Source: Limnohabitans sp. (GTDB lineage: Bacteria > Pseudomonadota > Gammaproteobacteria > Burkholderiales > Burkholderiaceae_C). Taken from it: a stretch of DNA of 64,000 nt. The stretch's first letter is position 1, and each line of letters begins with the position of its first letter. The notes under the pieces were generated by a model. That model saw nothing but the letters and a program-made list of their open reading frames with translations, had not been told where the DNA came from and ran no database searches. Positions 28,600 through 37,660 of this stretch are shown piece after piece. The stretch lies in the NCBI RefSeq assembly GCF_030158565.1, contig NZ_JAOASQ010000002.1:30914-94913 (forward strand). Reading direction: 5' to 3'. The position numbers and the translations under genes are program-made.

Positions 28600-30312
28600 G
28601 GGATGGCGCAGTCGCCTCAACGCTCACCGTACCACTTGATACTGTGTAGAGAGCTTACTGAGCAATGAGCATGAGGGCACAGGCTGATGGTTGATAGTGA
28701 CTGTGTTGCGCAAGGGCTTGATCACTTGCCGCTAAGGCGTTGGGTAGCGACGAACCGTCAGCGCTCGATGCGCATCTGTGACCTTCTCCAGCGCGGTCAT
28801 GTCGGGGGAGCTGTCTGCTGGGCGCTTTGGCCGCAGACCCAATATCTCCGCTTTTTCAGGTCGTACTGCTTCTGCCGGAATGTCCGACCGGCATCAATTT
28901 ACGCGAGGCAATAGGTCAGCTCGGGTAGCTATCAAGCTGAATCAATGCGGCACTCAGGATAGTTCACTTCAAGCACTTTCAGATCTCATTTGGACGCAGC
29001 CTCGGCGGCTATAAAAAAGGTTTTTTTTGGTAGCCAGTGTTGGTAACTATAACTACGGCCCATCAATGGCTGCAGTGTTTCCTTGAAGCATCAACATAAA
29101 TGGGCTGCTCAACGTTTTGTGTGCACAAAAGTTCAGGCTGCACGTACCAGCTGTTGGTAACCAAAGTTACCTGCAAGGTTGCTCGATTTTTCTCAAAAAG
29201 TTACACGTCGGGAGTTGATTCGAGACTGCGTACTTGATCTGCGTACTTCTCGCACGGTCTTAAATTTCTGATGCTGACAAGGCGCCCTCCGTGCAAAAGG
29301 CTAGGTGGCTTTCGTCGGACTTGCCGACCTTACTATCGTCGAACCGGCTAAGAAGGAGGTGCCCCATGGTAAATCTGACTTGGGCCGACGACGCGTCGAC
29401 CATTTTTTTTCGCAGCAGAACCATTCCTGCGTATCAGCAGACAACAATTATTCACTGTCGGTGAACGTCATTGCGTTCGATCAGGGGAGCTGCCTCCGAC
29501 AGCTAAACATTTAGTTGCTGGTCGAACAGATCTATCAGGTGACCAGCAATCAGGCTCCAGCCCTTATCCTTGCGGCGAATTCTTTGACCCACCAATGTTC
29601 CGAGTTCCTTGCCACGAGCCGAGCGACACTGGCCCAACAGCTGCAGTATCGATACAGGGGCAGGTCATGAGCCAATCGGTCGTGCAAATCAAGCTGGTGA
29701 CCTTGGCTGTCATCCCCGGCGGCACCATCATCCATCGCCGGCCCTCAGAGCTCTTGCTTGAAGGCTGGCAACAGGGAAACTGTCTTTAGAACCTGCGCAT
29801 TGAATCTGAGGCACTCAGGCCCAGCCGGTTTTTCAGCATCAGGCAGGTAAGGTGAAGGATGGCGGCGCTGGAGTTGGCATGGCGCTCAACGTGCCCATCA
29901 AGCCCGATCAGAACCACGTTGGCAACTTCGAATTTCCCCGCCTGTGGCTACCCCATTCCTCCCATGCGAATCGGCCTTACTATGCTGTTTCAGGCCGATG
30001 GCGATGCAGGCGACAGCTTCCTTGAGCCGGGAGCTCTTGCCCTTAAAGCCAGCACCGCACAGCGGTCATGAGCTGGTCCAGGATGTTGCTGTCCATGGTG
30101 TCCTTGAACATTGCCTTGCGCACACATCCAGTCATCAAGTCGATTTTGAAGAATGTTTCGGTGAAATTGTCGGCGCTGAATCTTTCCTGTGATCTGATTT
30201 TTCCTTTCCCTCATTCAACTCGAGGATTCATTTTTTGAATGACCGGGTTGCATTTGGGAGATCGATTGCGCAAGGTTGAGTGTTTTCAAGAAAGTCAAAG
30301 CAAAACATGCTA
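28600..30312. other. 1.7-kb left end of island with no intact gene
   Basis: Only short open frames (60-82 codons) on both strands, none with a recognisable domain. A 32-codon frame at 29366-29464 has a strong AAGGAGGT eight bases upstream and might be translated, but I do not recognise it. A small perfect hairpin (GGTAAC-CAAA-GTTACC, 29156-29171) is present. The minus strand around 29900-30200 keeps fragments with protein-like composition broken by stops and frame shifts, which suggests decayed genes. No insertion-sequence ends are evident. Confidence 0.5.
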
Positions 30313-30332
30313 AAGTAATTCATTAATTACTT
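30313..30332. promoter_or_regulatory. Candidate TetR operator
   Basis: Perfect palindrome AAGTAATT-CATT-AATTACTT ending seven bases before the TetR start codon, in an AT-rich promoter region. Position and symmetry fit an autoregulatory TetR operator. Confidence 0.65.
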
Positions 30333-30339
30333 ATGTTTT

Positions 30340-30984
30340 ATGACTTCCAGTTCTCACCCTAAACAGCGAACCCACGAACGCCAAGCCGGCTTGGTCCAGG
30401 CTGCGTTGCAACTGGCCGCAGAAAAAAGCCCTGCTGAAATCACTACGGGTGATCTGGCTCAAGTGGTGGGCATCACCCAGGGTGCAGTATTCAAGCACTT
30501 TGAGAGCAAAGAAGCGATTTGGCTTGCGGTGCTCGATTGGGCGCATCAGGCCTTGATGGCGCGTTTGCAAGCCGTGGTCAGTGAATCGGGTGCGCAAGCT
30601 GTGCCGCTGGCAGTTTTGCGCGCCGTGTTCATGGCGCACATTCAATTTGTGCAGGCCTACCCGGGGGTGCCGCGCTTGGTGTTTCAGGAGTTGCAGCATG
30701 CCAAGGCCACGCCGCTCAAAGAGCGGGCGCAATCGTTGATGCGTGACTATCGCCAGTTGGTCAAGGGCCTGCTGGATGGCGCCGTGCAAGCCCAAACCAT
30801 TTCAGCGCAGCTCGATACCCAGGCGGCCACGGTGCTGTTCATGGGCGCCGTTCAGGGCTTGGTCATGCAGTCGTTGATGGCCGGTTCACTGCAGGGCATG
30901 CACTTGCAAGCCGCCGCTGTTTTTAATATTTACGCCAACGGGCTAAGCCATGTTCCGGCGCGCACCACCAGGGAAAAATCATGA
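30340..30984 (+). CDS. TetR/AcrR-family transcriptional regulator
   Basis: 214 residues. N-terminal helix-turn-helix (ITTGDLAQVVGITQGAVFKHFESKEAIW, about residues 35-62) and a helical ligand domain. It is the first gene of a four-gene unit: its stop overlaps the adaptor-protein start (ATGA), so it is co-transcribed with the exporter it probably represses. A perfect palindrome lies just upstream. Inducer unknown. Confidence 0.9.
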   Translation: MTSSSHPKQRTHERQAGLVQAALQLAAEKSPAEITTGDLAQVVGITQGAVFKHFESKEAIWLAVLDWAHQALMARLQAVVSESGAQAVPLAVLRAVFMAHIQFVQAYPGVPRLVFQELQHAKATPLKERAQSLMRDYRQLVKGLLDGAVQAQTISAQLDTQAATVLFMGAVQGLVMQSLMAGSLQGMHLQAAAVFNIYANGLSHVPARTTREKS

Positions 30985-32174
30985 AGTTGTCCAGTTTGAA
31001 CCAACGCCGAGGGCTGATGGTGGTCGGGGCCGTCGCCTTGATCGCCGCGATCGGTTTCGTCGCCTTTCGCCTCGGCCCATTGGCACCGACGCGACTCACC
31101 GTGGTGCGCGTTAGCCACGACAGCCTCACGCCCTCGGTGTTTGGTGTGGGCAGTGTGGAGGCCAAGCAAAGCTGGCTCATGGGGCCCACAGTGGCGGGGC
31201 GTGTGCTGCGCGTGCATGTGGATGTGGGTGACAAGGTCAAGGCCGGCCAATTGCTGGCCGAGATGGATCCCGTCGACTTGGAGCAACGTCTGTTGGCGCA
31301 AGAGGCGGCATGGGCCAAGGCGCGAAGCGTTCAGGTGGCGGCTCAAGCGCAGGTGTTGGATGCCAAAGCGAGACAGGCGTTGGCCAGCACCAATTTGCTG
31401 CGCCAAAAGGACTTGGCGCGGCAAAACTTCATCAGCCAGGGCGCGCTGGAAGTGCGCGAGCAAGAATTGATTTCAGCCGACGCCGCTTTTCAAACGTCTC
31501 AGGCGAACCTTCAGGCGGCTGGACAAGACCTGCAGCGTTTGCAGGCGGAGCGCGCTGCGGTCTTGCTGCAACGCCAAAACACACGTCTGTTGGCCCCCGC
31601 CGATGCGGTGGTGATCAGCCGCGATGCCGAAGCCGGCAGCACCGTGGTGGCCGGGCAACCGGTGTTGCGCCTGGCCAATCCCGCCAGCCTGTGGGTCAAG
31701 ATGCGCGTAGACCAAAGCCGCTCCGCTGGATTGGCCGTGGGCTTGGGGGCCAAGATCGTGCTGCGCTCGCAGCCGCAGCAGATCTGGACGGGTCAAGTCG
31801 AACGCTTGGAGTGGCTTGCCGATGCGGTGACCGAGGAGCGGATCGCCCAGGTGGGCTTCAGCGAGATTCCGCCTGCGGCGTCGATTGGCGAAATGGTCGA
31901 GGTGACGCTGGACTTGAAGGCCACGGCCGATAGCCCGGTGGTGCCGCAAGCCAGCGTGCAACAGCACCAGGGGCGCAGCGGCGTGTGGCGTGTGGCCGCA
32001 GGCCAGATCGAGTTTTCGCCGGTGCAATGGGGCGCCTCCAGCTTGGACGGCCGCATCCAGGCCTTGAGCGGTCTGCAGGCCGGCGACAGCGTCGTGGTTT
32101 ACAGCGAAAAAGCGCTCAAGCCCGGGGCTGGCTTTCGGGTGGTGGATGCCTTGGTTAAACAGGCCAAGCCATGA
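30981..32174 (+). CDS. Periplasmic adaptor (membrane fusion) protein, HlyD/DevB type
   Basis: 397 residues. One N-terminal membrane anchor (GLMVVGAVALIAAIGFVAFRL), a biotinyl-lipoyl-like half-motif (GPTVAGRVLRVHVDVGDKVKAGQLLAEMD), a long coiled-coil hairpin (about residues 95-195, rich in A/Q/L) and a beta-barrel domain. It would bridge the ABC transporter below to an outer-membrane channel not encoded here. It overlaps the permease gene start by four bases. Confidence 0.9.
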   Translation: MKLSSLNQRRGLMVVGAVALIAAIGFVAFRLGPLAPTRLTVVRVSHDSLTPSVFGVGSVEAKQSWLMGPTVAGRVLRVHVDVGDKVKAGQLLAEMDPVDLEQRLLAQEAAWAKARSVQVAAQAQVLDAKARQALASTNLLRQKDLARQNFISQGALEVREQELISADAAFQTSQANLQAAGQDLQRLQAERAAVLLQRQNTRLLAPADAVVISRDAEAGSTVVAGQPVLRLANPASLWVKMRVDQSRSAGLAVGLGAKIVLRSQPQQIWTGQVERLEWLADAVTEERIAQVGFSEIPPAASIGEMVEVTLDLKATADSPVVPQASVQQHQGRSGVWRVAAGQIEFSPVQWGASSLDGRIQALSGLQAGDSVVVYSEKALKPGAGFRVVDALVKQAKP

Positions 32175-33373
32175 TCAATTTGGCGCTGCGCGACATTCAG
32201 CACAGTTGGGCCAAGTTCATCCTGACGGGGTTTGGTTTGGGCTTGCTGATTGGTGTGACGCTGACCATGGCCGGCGTGTTTCGCGGCATGGTGGACGATG
32301 CACAGGCGCTGCTGAGCAACAGTGGCGCCGATCTGTGGGTGGTTCAAAAAGGCACCCAAGGCCCTTACGCGGAAGCGTCCAATTTGAAGGACGACCTGGT
32401 GCGCAGCATTCAAGGCATGCCCGGCGTTGCCAAGGCGGCCAACATCACTTACTTCACGATGCAGATCCAGGCGCGCGGTGGTCGTGAGGCCCGCGCCATG
32501 GTGGTGGGGATTGAACCTGGCACGGCCGGCTTGCCCGGTCAGCCGGGCCATCTGGTGGCGGGCCGTCATCTGACGCGCAGCCATTACGAAGCCGTGGCCG
32601 ATATCAAAACCGGTTTGGCCCTGGGCGACACCGTGCAGATTCGCCGCCATGCTTACGCGGTGGTGGGCTTGACCCAAAGAATGGTGTCTTCGGGTGGTGA
32701 CCCGATGGTGTTCATTGCTTTGAAGGACGCACAGGAAGCGCAATTCCTGAAAGACAACGATGCCCTGGTGAACGACCGCGTGCGCACCAGCGCGAACCCG
32801 GCGTTCAACCGGCCGGCCGTGCCGGGTTTGCTGGACGCGGTGCAGAACTTGCAAATCAGCAGCCGCAACGTGAATGCGGTGTTGGTGCAGGTCGCAGAGG
32901 GCCATCAGGCCGCGCAAGTGGCTGAGCCGATTCGCCGCTGGAAGCATTTGACGGTCTATACCCGCAGCGACATGGAAGAGATTTTGGTGGACAAATTGAT
33001 TGCCACCTCGGCCAAACAGATCGGCATGTTCCTGGTCATTTTGGCGGTCGTCAGTGCCGCGATTGTGGCGTTCATCATCTACACCATGACGCTGGGGAAA
33101 ATCCGCGAGATTGCGGTGCTGAAACTGATCGGCACGCGCAACCTCACCATTGCCAGCATGATCTTGCAGCAAGCCTTGGGCTTGGGAGTGATTGGTTTTG
33201 TGGTGGGCAAAGTGGCCGCCACTTTATGGGCGCCTGTGTTTCCCAAGTTCGTGTTGCTGCTGACGCAAGATGCGGTGCTGGGATTTGCTGCCACCTTGCT
33301 CATTTGCGCATTGGCCAGTACCTTGGCCATCCGCGTCGCTTTGCGTGTAGACCCGGCGCAGGCCATCAGTTGA
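32171..33373 (+). CDS. ABC transporter permease, FtsX/MacB (DevC-like) type
   Basis: 400 residues. N-terminal membrane segment (WAKFILTGFGLGLLIGVTLTM), a large periplasmic domain (about residues 45-270) and three C-terminal membrane segments typical of the FtsX fold (MFLVILAVVSAAIVAFIIYTM, then two more). It partners the ATPase gene eight bases downstream and the upstream adaptor protein. Substrate unknown; such exporters handle macrolides, lipids or glycolipids. Confidence 0.9.
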   Translation: MINLALRDIQHSWAKFILTGFGLGLLIGVTLTMAGVFRGMVDDAQALLSNSGADLWVVQKGTQGPYAEASNLKDDLVRSIQGMPGVAKAANITYFTMQIQARGGREARAMVVGIEPGTAGLPGQPGHLVAGRHLTRSHYEAVADIKTGLALGDTVQIRRHAYAVVGLTQRMVSSGGDPMVFIALKDAQEAQFLKDNDALVNDRVRTSANPAFNRPAVPGLLDAVQNLQISSRNVNAVLVQVAEGHQAAQVAEPIRRWKHLTVYTRSDMEEILVDKLIATSAKQIGMFLVILAVVSAAIVAFIIYTMTLGKIREIAVLKLIGTRNLTIASMILQQALGLGVIGFVVGKVAATLWAPVFPKFVLLLTQDAVLGFAATLLICALASTLAIRVALRVDPAQAIS

Positions 33374-33381
33374 AAGAGACC

Positions 33382-34098
33382 ATGACCACAAGCACGGGCG
33401 GCATCCTCATTGAAAATTTGCGCAAAGTCTACGGCCACGGCGACACGGCCGTGGAGGCCTTGAAAAACGTCAACATGCAAGTGGCACCGGGCGAGGTGGT
33501 GGGCTTGGTGGGGCCTTCGGGTTCAGGCAAAAGCACCTTGCTCAAATGTTTGGGCGCGATCATTGAGCCCACCTCGGGGCGCATGACTTTGGGCAATGAA
33601 GTGATCTACGACAACGGCTGGAAGACCTCGAACCTTCGCGCATTGCGGCGTGACCGCATTGGTTTTGTGTTTCAAGCGCCGTATCTGATTCCGTTTTTGG
33701 ATGTGATCGACAACGTCGCCTTGCTGCCCATGCTGGCCGGTGTGCCCAATGTGCAAGCCCGCCAGCGCGCTTTGGAGTTGCTGACCGCGTTGGATGTGGC
33801 GCACCGTGCCAAAGCCGAACCCGGGCAACTGTCCGGCGGTGAGCAGCAGCGGGTTTCTATTGCGCGGGCGCTGGCCAACAAGCCGCCTGTGATTTTGGCG
33901 GACGAGCCCACGGCGCCGCTGGACAGCGAGCGGGCGCTCTCAGTCATGCGCATCCTCAATGCCATGGCGCAACAAGCGCAGACGGCCATCATTGTGGTCA
34001 CGCACGATGAAAAAATCATCCCCAGCTTCAAGCGGATTTACCACATTCGGGATGGCCAAACGATTGAAGAAAAGGGCGAGGGACGGTTGCTGTCTTGA
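33382..34098 (+). CDS. ABC transporter ATP-binding protein (MacB/LolD/DevA type)
   Basis: 238 residues from ATG 33382. Walker A GPSGSGKSTLLKCLG, signature LSGGEQQRVSIARAL, Walker B VILADEPTAPLD. The usual EPTANLD motif reads EPTAPLD here, a small departure after the catalytic glutamate. It energises the FtsX-type permease. Last gene of the tetR-adaptor-permease-ATPase unit; a short gap separates it from convergent nitronate monooxygenase. Confidence 0.92.
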   Translation: MTTSTGGILIENLRKVYGHGDTAVEALKNVNMQVAPGEVVGLVGPSGSGKSTLLKCLGAIIEPTSGRMTLGNEVIYDNGWKTSNLRALRRDRIGFVFQAPYLIPFLDVIDNVALLPMLAGVPNVQARQRALELLTALDVAHRAKAEPGQLSGGEQQRVSIARALANKPPVILADEPTAPLDSERALSVMRILNAMAQQAQTAIIVVTHDEKIIPSFKRIYHIRDGQTIEEKGEGRLLS

Positions 34099-34137
34099 AA
34101 GGGGTGGCACACATTTTTTAAGCTGCCAGCAACAGTC

Positions 34138-35352
34138 TCAAGGTGTGTGGAGATTTGTCGCCTCTTTCGCAGGTGTCAACAAGTGTTCAATCAAATCTTG
34201 GACAGTTTTGATTTGTGAGCCAAACGGCAATGTGCCTGCGCCCCTGAAATACAAGCCACGTTGCAAGTCACCTGTTAATGCATGGCCCAGTTGTTGATCA
34301 ATGCAGAACTGGCCAATTCCCGCATTGCCATCTCGCAAGCCGCAATGCTGCAGGCAATCAAATGACATATTGCACTTGGCCTTGGGGTGGGCCCTTTCTT
34401 GCAGTACAGGCAAGATCCGCAGGTATTTGTCCAACCAAGGCGTGCGCACTGCACGCGCTGGTAATCCGGCCACGCTCAAGAACTCCACCATGTCTTGTGG
34501 TCGCGCTTGCGCCAGAATATTTTTGAACGCCAGGGATGCATCGCACTCTTGGGTCACGGCAAACGCAGTGCCCAGTTGCACGCCACTGGCGCCCATGCTT
34601 TGTAAACGGGCAATGTCGGCATGACTGCTGATGCCGCCTGCGGCAATCAGGGGGATCAGGTTTTCTATGCCCGATGCTTTGAAAAATTCAAGCACCTGTG
34701 GCAGCACGACTTCAAAGTCAAAGCGCGCATCGTTCAGGTCCGCGATTTTGGCTGCACCCAGATGGCCACCGGCCAAGCGGGGGTTTTCAATGACAATGGC
34801 GTCCGGTAGCCGGCCTTTCTTTTCCCATTTGCGCACCAGCAGTTGCACGCCTCGGGCGTCTGACAAGATAGGAATCAGTGCGACTTGGGGATGGTTGCGC
34901 GTCAGATCGGGCAGGTCCAGCGGCAGACCGGCCCCCACGACCAATGCATCAGCACCACTTTCGATGGCTTGATGGACACAGGCTTCATAGGCGCTGAGGG
35001 CTTTCATGATGTTGACCGCCAGCCAGCCCTGTCCTTGGCTCATTTGACGGGCCTGCTTGATTTCGCGGTCCAAGGCGGTCAGGTTGGCTGCGTCAATGCG
35101 CTGTCTGGCATCGAGCTCTTTGTCTAGGTGCTTTGTCTCTTGCATCAAGTCAGGATGCAGTCGGCGCAGATCCACCGACGAAATAGTGCCCATGCCCCCA
35201 CACCGTGCGACTGCAGATGCAAGTTTGGAGGCCGAAACGCCAACGCCCATACCCCCTTGCACAATCGGCAGCAGCACTTTGCCTTTAATTTGCAGTGGTC
35301 GCAGGCCTGCGCGCTGTGTTCGATTCAACCCGTCGCTGACCTCGGTTTTCAT
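34138..35352 (-). CDS. Nitronate monooxygenase family flavoprotein
   Basis: 404 residues. FMN TIM-barrel enzyme (2-nitropropane dioxygenase family) that oxidises nitronates. Key blocks: PIVQGGMGVGVSASKLASAVARCGGMGTISS at the N-terminus (phosphate and flavin region), ENPRLAGGHLGA (the catalytic His lies in the AGGH motif), and IAAGGISSHADI plus GASGVQLGTAFAVT. Its start overlaps the ytfE stop by four bases, so it is co-transcribed with NO-stress repair. Known family members release nitrite from nitronates; a role in clearing toxic nitro compounds formed during nitrate respiration is inference. Confidence 0.85.
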   Translation of the reverse strand: MKTEVSDGLNRTQRAGLRPLQIKGKVLLPIVQGGMGVGVSASKLASAVARCGGMGTISSVDLRRLHPDLMQETKHLDKELDARQRIDAANLTALDREIKQARQMSQGQGWLAVNIMKALSAYEACVHQAIESGADALVVGAGLPLDLPDLTRNHPQVALIPILSDARGVQLLVRKWEKKGRLPDAIVIENPRLAGGHLGAAKIADLNDARFDFEVVLPQVLEFFKASGIENLIPLIAAGGISSHADIARLQSMGASGVQLGTAFAVTQECDASLAFKNILAQARPQDMVEFLSVAGLPARAVRTPWLDKYLRILPVLQERAHPKAKCNMSFDCLQHCGLRDGNAGIGQFCIDQQLGHALTGDLQRGLYFRGAGTLPFGSQIKTVQDLIEHLLTPAKEATNLHTP

Positions 35353-36083
35353 ATGGTTACTTTTGGGTTGGCTGCGATGGGGCTAGGCGAAGCATTGCTG
35401 CTTTCAAAGCCTGAAAACAAGCAGTTATTTTCCAAGTGGATATGCTCGATCAGGTCTTCGCTCAGGCTTTGCGTTCCCGCATACAGGGCTTGCCACGTGT
35501 TGCATGCCCCATCGGGAGCTTGATGCTGGCAGGTCAACTCCGCTAGCCTCTCCAACTGAGCGCCATGGCTGATGTGTTCATGCCGCATCATGTCGATCGG
35601 GTGTCCAGCCATGGGGTGTCCACCCGAGTGCAGCAGGGGAAAAAGAATGGCTTCTTCTTTTGCCATGTGCACCAGCAGTTCTACTTGCATGCTCTCCAAG
35701 TGGGTTGCCAAACCTTGCGGAACCTGAGGGTGCTCCCGATGAACGGCCTCCACTCGGCGCGCCATGCGGATCAGTTCAGGCAGTTGTTGTCGGTGTACCG
35801 CGTGGTAGCGCGCCAGAATGTGCTCGATCAGTTCTGATGCGGTGGGTTCGGCAGGCAGTTGCTGGGTTCGATCCAGTGCATGCAGGGCTTCCAAAATTGT
35901 CGCTGGATTGAGTCCTTTTTCGGCGCAAGCCATTTCTAAGCTTTGTTTGCCGCCACAACAAAAGTCCAATTTGAAGTAACGAAAGACAGCAGTAGCCCCT
36001 GGCACTTTGACGGCCATGGCGCCGAGACTGTTTTGTGCATAAATTTGTGTGCTGTTCTGGTCGTTGGTTGTAAGAGTAAGCAT
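35349..36083 (-). CDS. ytfE: Di-iron Fe-S cluster repair protein YtfE/RIC (ScdA type)
   Basis: 244 residues. N-terminal ScdA_N domain with the C42-C43 motif (FCCGG), then a hemerythrin-like domain whose His and Glu ligands lie in HILARYHAVHRQQL, HMAKEEAILFPLL, MMRHEHISHG and LIEHIHLENNCLF. Family members restore Fe-S clusters damaged by nitric oxide and are classic NsrR targets. A 17-bp palindrome sits 16 bases before its start. It heads an operon with the nitronate monooxygenase gene. Confidence 0.92.
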   Translation of the reverse strand: MLTLTTNDQNSTQIYAQNSLGAMAVKVPGATAVFRYFKLDFCCGGKQSLEMACAEKGLNPATILEALHALDRTQQLPAEPTASELIEHILARYHAVHRQQLPELIRMARRVEAVHREHPQVPQGLATHLESMQVELLVHMAKEEAILFPLLHSGGHPMAGHPIDMMRHEHISHGAQLERLAELTCQHQAPDGACNTWQALYAGTQSLSEDLIEHIHLENNCLFSGFESSNASPSPIAANPKVTI

Positions 36084-36098
36084 GTGCGTCCTTTAAAC

Positions 36099-36115
36099 AT
36101 TCATTGAAAATGAAC
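36099..36115. promoter_or_regulatory. Candidate NsrR site for ytfE
   Basis: ATTCATT-GAA-AATGAAC: two 7-base arms spaced by three. It lies directly before ytfE on the minus strand. The same 7-3-7 layout recurs at 36131-36147 and before nsrR. Confidence 0.65.
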
Positions 36116-36130
36116 CTATTATGAGATAAG

Positions 36131-36147
36131 ATTCATTTCTTGTGAAT
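36131..36147. promoter_or_regulatory. Candidate NsrR site for the acyl-CoA dehydrogenase gene
   Basis: ATTCATT-TCT-TGTGAAT, again 7-3-7, on the other side of the divergent ytfE/acyl-CoA dehydrogenase promoter region. It contains a GTG (36142) that could open the downstream frame but is unlikely to be the start. Confidence 0.55.
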
Positions 36148-36249
36148 ATTTACCGCAATGTTTATGGGTCTTTGTCGCAGTTGCCGCTCAGCGCGCAACT
36201 GGAGGCGGCCTTAAAGCACGCTGTGTTGGGTTTTGTTTGGAGTTGTGAC

Positions 36250-37560
36250 ATGGATTTTTCGCCATCCCTGCGTGCGCGCCAGTGGCATGAGCGCTTGCAG
36301 GCGTTCATGCAAAGGTACCTGTTGCCTTACAACGCAGCGTGGCATCAAGCGGTCAAGACGGGGGATTACCCACCGCCTTTCATGCAAGACTTGAAGTCGC
36401 TGGCCCAGGAAGAGGGTTTGTGGAATCTTTTTTTGCCTGACTTGCGGCCAGATGAACCGGGCACAGCGCTGAGCCACCTGGACTATGCCCCGCTGGCCGA
36501 AACCATGGGCCGCCTGCCCTGGGCGGCCGAGGTCTTCAACTGCAACGCCCCCGACAGCGGCAACATGGAATTGCTGCACCGATTTGCCAATGCAGCGCAG
36601 CGTGCGCAATGGCTGACCCCTTTGCTACGTGGAGAAATCCGATCGGCCTTTGCCATGTCCGAGCCCGATGTGGCATCCTCCGACCCGACCAATTTGCAAA
36701 CCACCTTGCGCGCTGAGGGCGATGCCTGGGTGTTGAACGGGCGCAAGTGGTTCATCACGGGCGCTGCGCACCCGCAATGCAAACTGTTGATCGTCATGTG
36801 CCGAAATGCCAGTGTGTCGCTAATGGACGACACGGCCAGCCAGGGGCCGGCGGTGCATCAGCAGCACAGCTTGGTGCTGCTGCCCCTGGACACGCCAGGG
36901 GTCGAGGTGGTGCGCAATATTTCAGTGGTGCATCACCTGGCGCCTGAGGGGCATTGTGAAATCTTATTTCGTCAAGTGCGCATCCCCAAAGACCATTTGC
37001 TGGGAACCTGGGGGCAGGGGTTTGCCATGGCGCAGGCGCGTTTGGGTCCTGGGCGGGTTCATCACTGCATGCGCACCATAGGCCAGTGTGAGTTGGCACT
37101 CGAAATGGCCACCGAGCGCGCCCTTGAACGCACCGCATTTGGCAAACACTTATCGGATCAGTCGAATGTGCAGGACTGGCTGGCCGAGTCTCGGTTGGAG
37201 ATCGATCAAGCCAGGCTTTTGGTGCTTAAAACCGCATGGATGCTGGATGTGGGTGAAGCCCCCACAGCAGAAATTCGGGCCCAAGTGTCGGCGATCAAGG
37301 TGGTTGCCGCTCGCTTGCAAACCCGGGTGGTCGAACGTGCCATGCAGGTGTTCGGTGCCATGGGTTTGTCACCCGATACGCCTTTGGCCTATTTTTGGAC
37401 TTGGGGTCGTGCGATGCATTTGATGGATGGTCCGGATGAAGTTCATCTGCGTATCCTAGCTCGGCACGAGTTGCACAAAGCACAGGCCCGCATGGGCGAA
37501 ACCGCTGCTTACTTTACGACGCCCGAACAAATGCGCGCACCGCCGCATTTGTCGGCTTGA
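36250..37560 (+). CDS. Acyl-CoA dehydrogenase family protein
   Basis: 436 residues from ATG 36250 (MDFSPSLRARQWHERLQAFM), which matches the family's usual opening; the frame extends upstream to a GTG inside the operator. FAD enzyme with the central FAMSEPDVASSDPTNLQTT motif, the RKWFITGAAHPQC beta-domain block and C-terminal helices (ERTAFGKHLSDQSNVQDWLAESRLEID). Closest in style to the ACAD10/11-like branch. It oxidises an acyl-CoA at the alpha-beta bond; the substrate and its reason for being under an NO-type promoter in a nitrate island are unknown. Confidence 0.87.
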   Translation: MDFSPSLRARQWHERLQAFMQRYLLPYNAAWHQAVKTGDYPPPFMQDLKSLAQEEGLWNLFLPDLRPDEPGTALSHLDYAPLAETMGRLPWAAEVFNCNAPDSGNMELLHRFANAAQRAQWLTPLLRGEIRSAFAMSEPDVASSDPTNLQTTLRAEGDAWVLNGRKWFITGAAHPQCKLLIVMCRNASVSLMDDTASQGPAVHQQHSLVLLPLDTPGVEVVRNISVVHHLAPEGHCEILFRQVRIPKDHLLGTWGQGFAMAQARLGPGRVHHCMRTIGQCELALEMATERALERTAFGKHLSDQSNVQDWLAESRLEIDQARLLVLKTAWMLDVGEAPTAEIRAQVSAIKVVAARLQTRVVERAMQVFGAMGLSPDTPLAYFWTWGRAMHLMDGPDEVHLRILARHELHKAQARMGETAAYFTTPEQMRAPPHLSA

Positions 37561-37660
37561 TGGTTGTCAATAGCCTCAAAGCCCTGCGGCCCTGCAAGGG
37601 CTGCTGTGCGAAAAATTGGAAACAACGAAGCGCTGATGGCGTTTTTGAAAGGAATGCTAA

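Noticed and set aside
30225..30240. Another NsrR-type palindrome (ATTCA-TTTTT-TGAAT)
   Set aside because: Arms are only five bases and the spacing gives 15 rather than 17 bases; it is more than 90 bases from the TetR start in AT-rich DNA, so chance is likely.
36142..36249. GTG at 36142 as the start of the acyl-CoA dehydrogenase
   Set aside because: It lies within the palindromic operator and adds 36 residues without family similarity; the ATG at 36250 gives the usual N-terminus.
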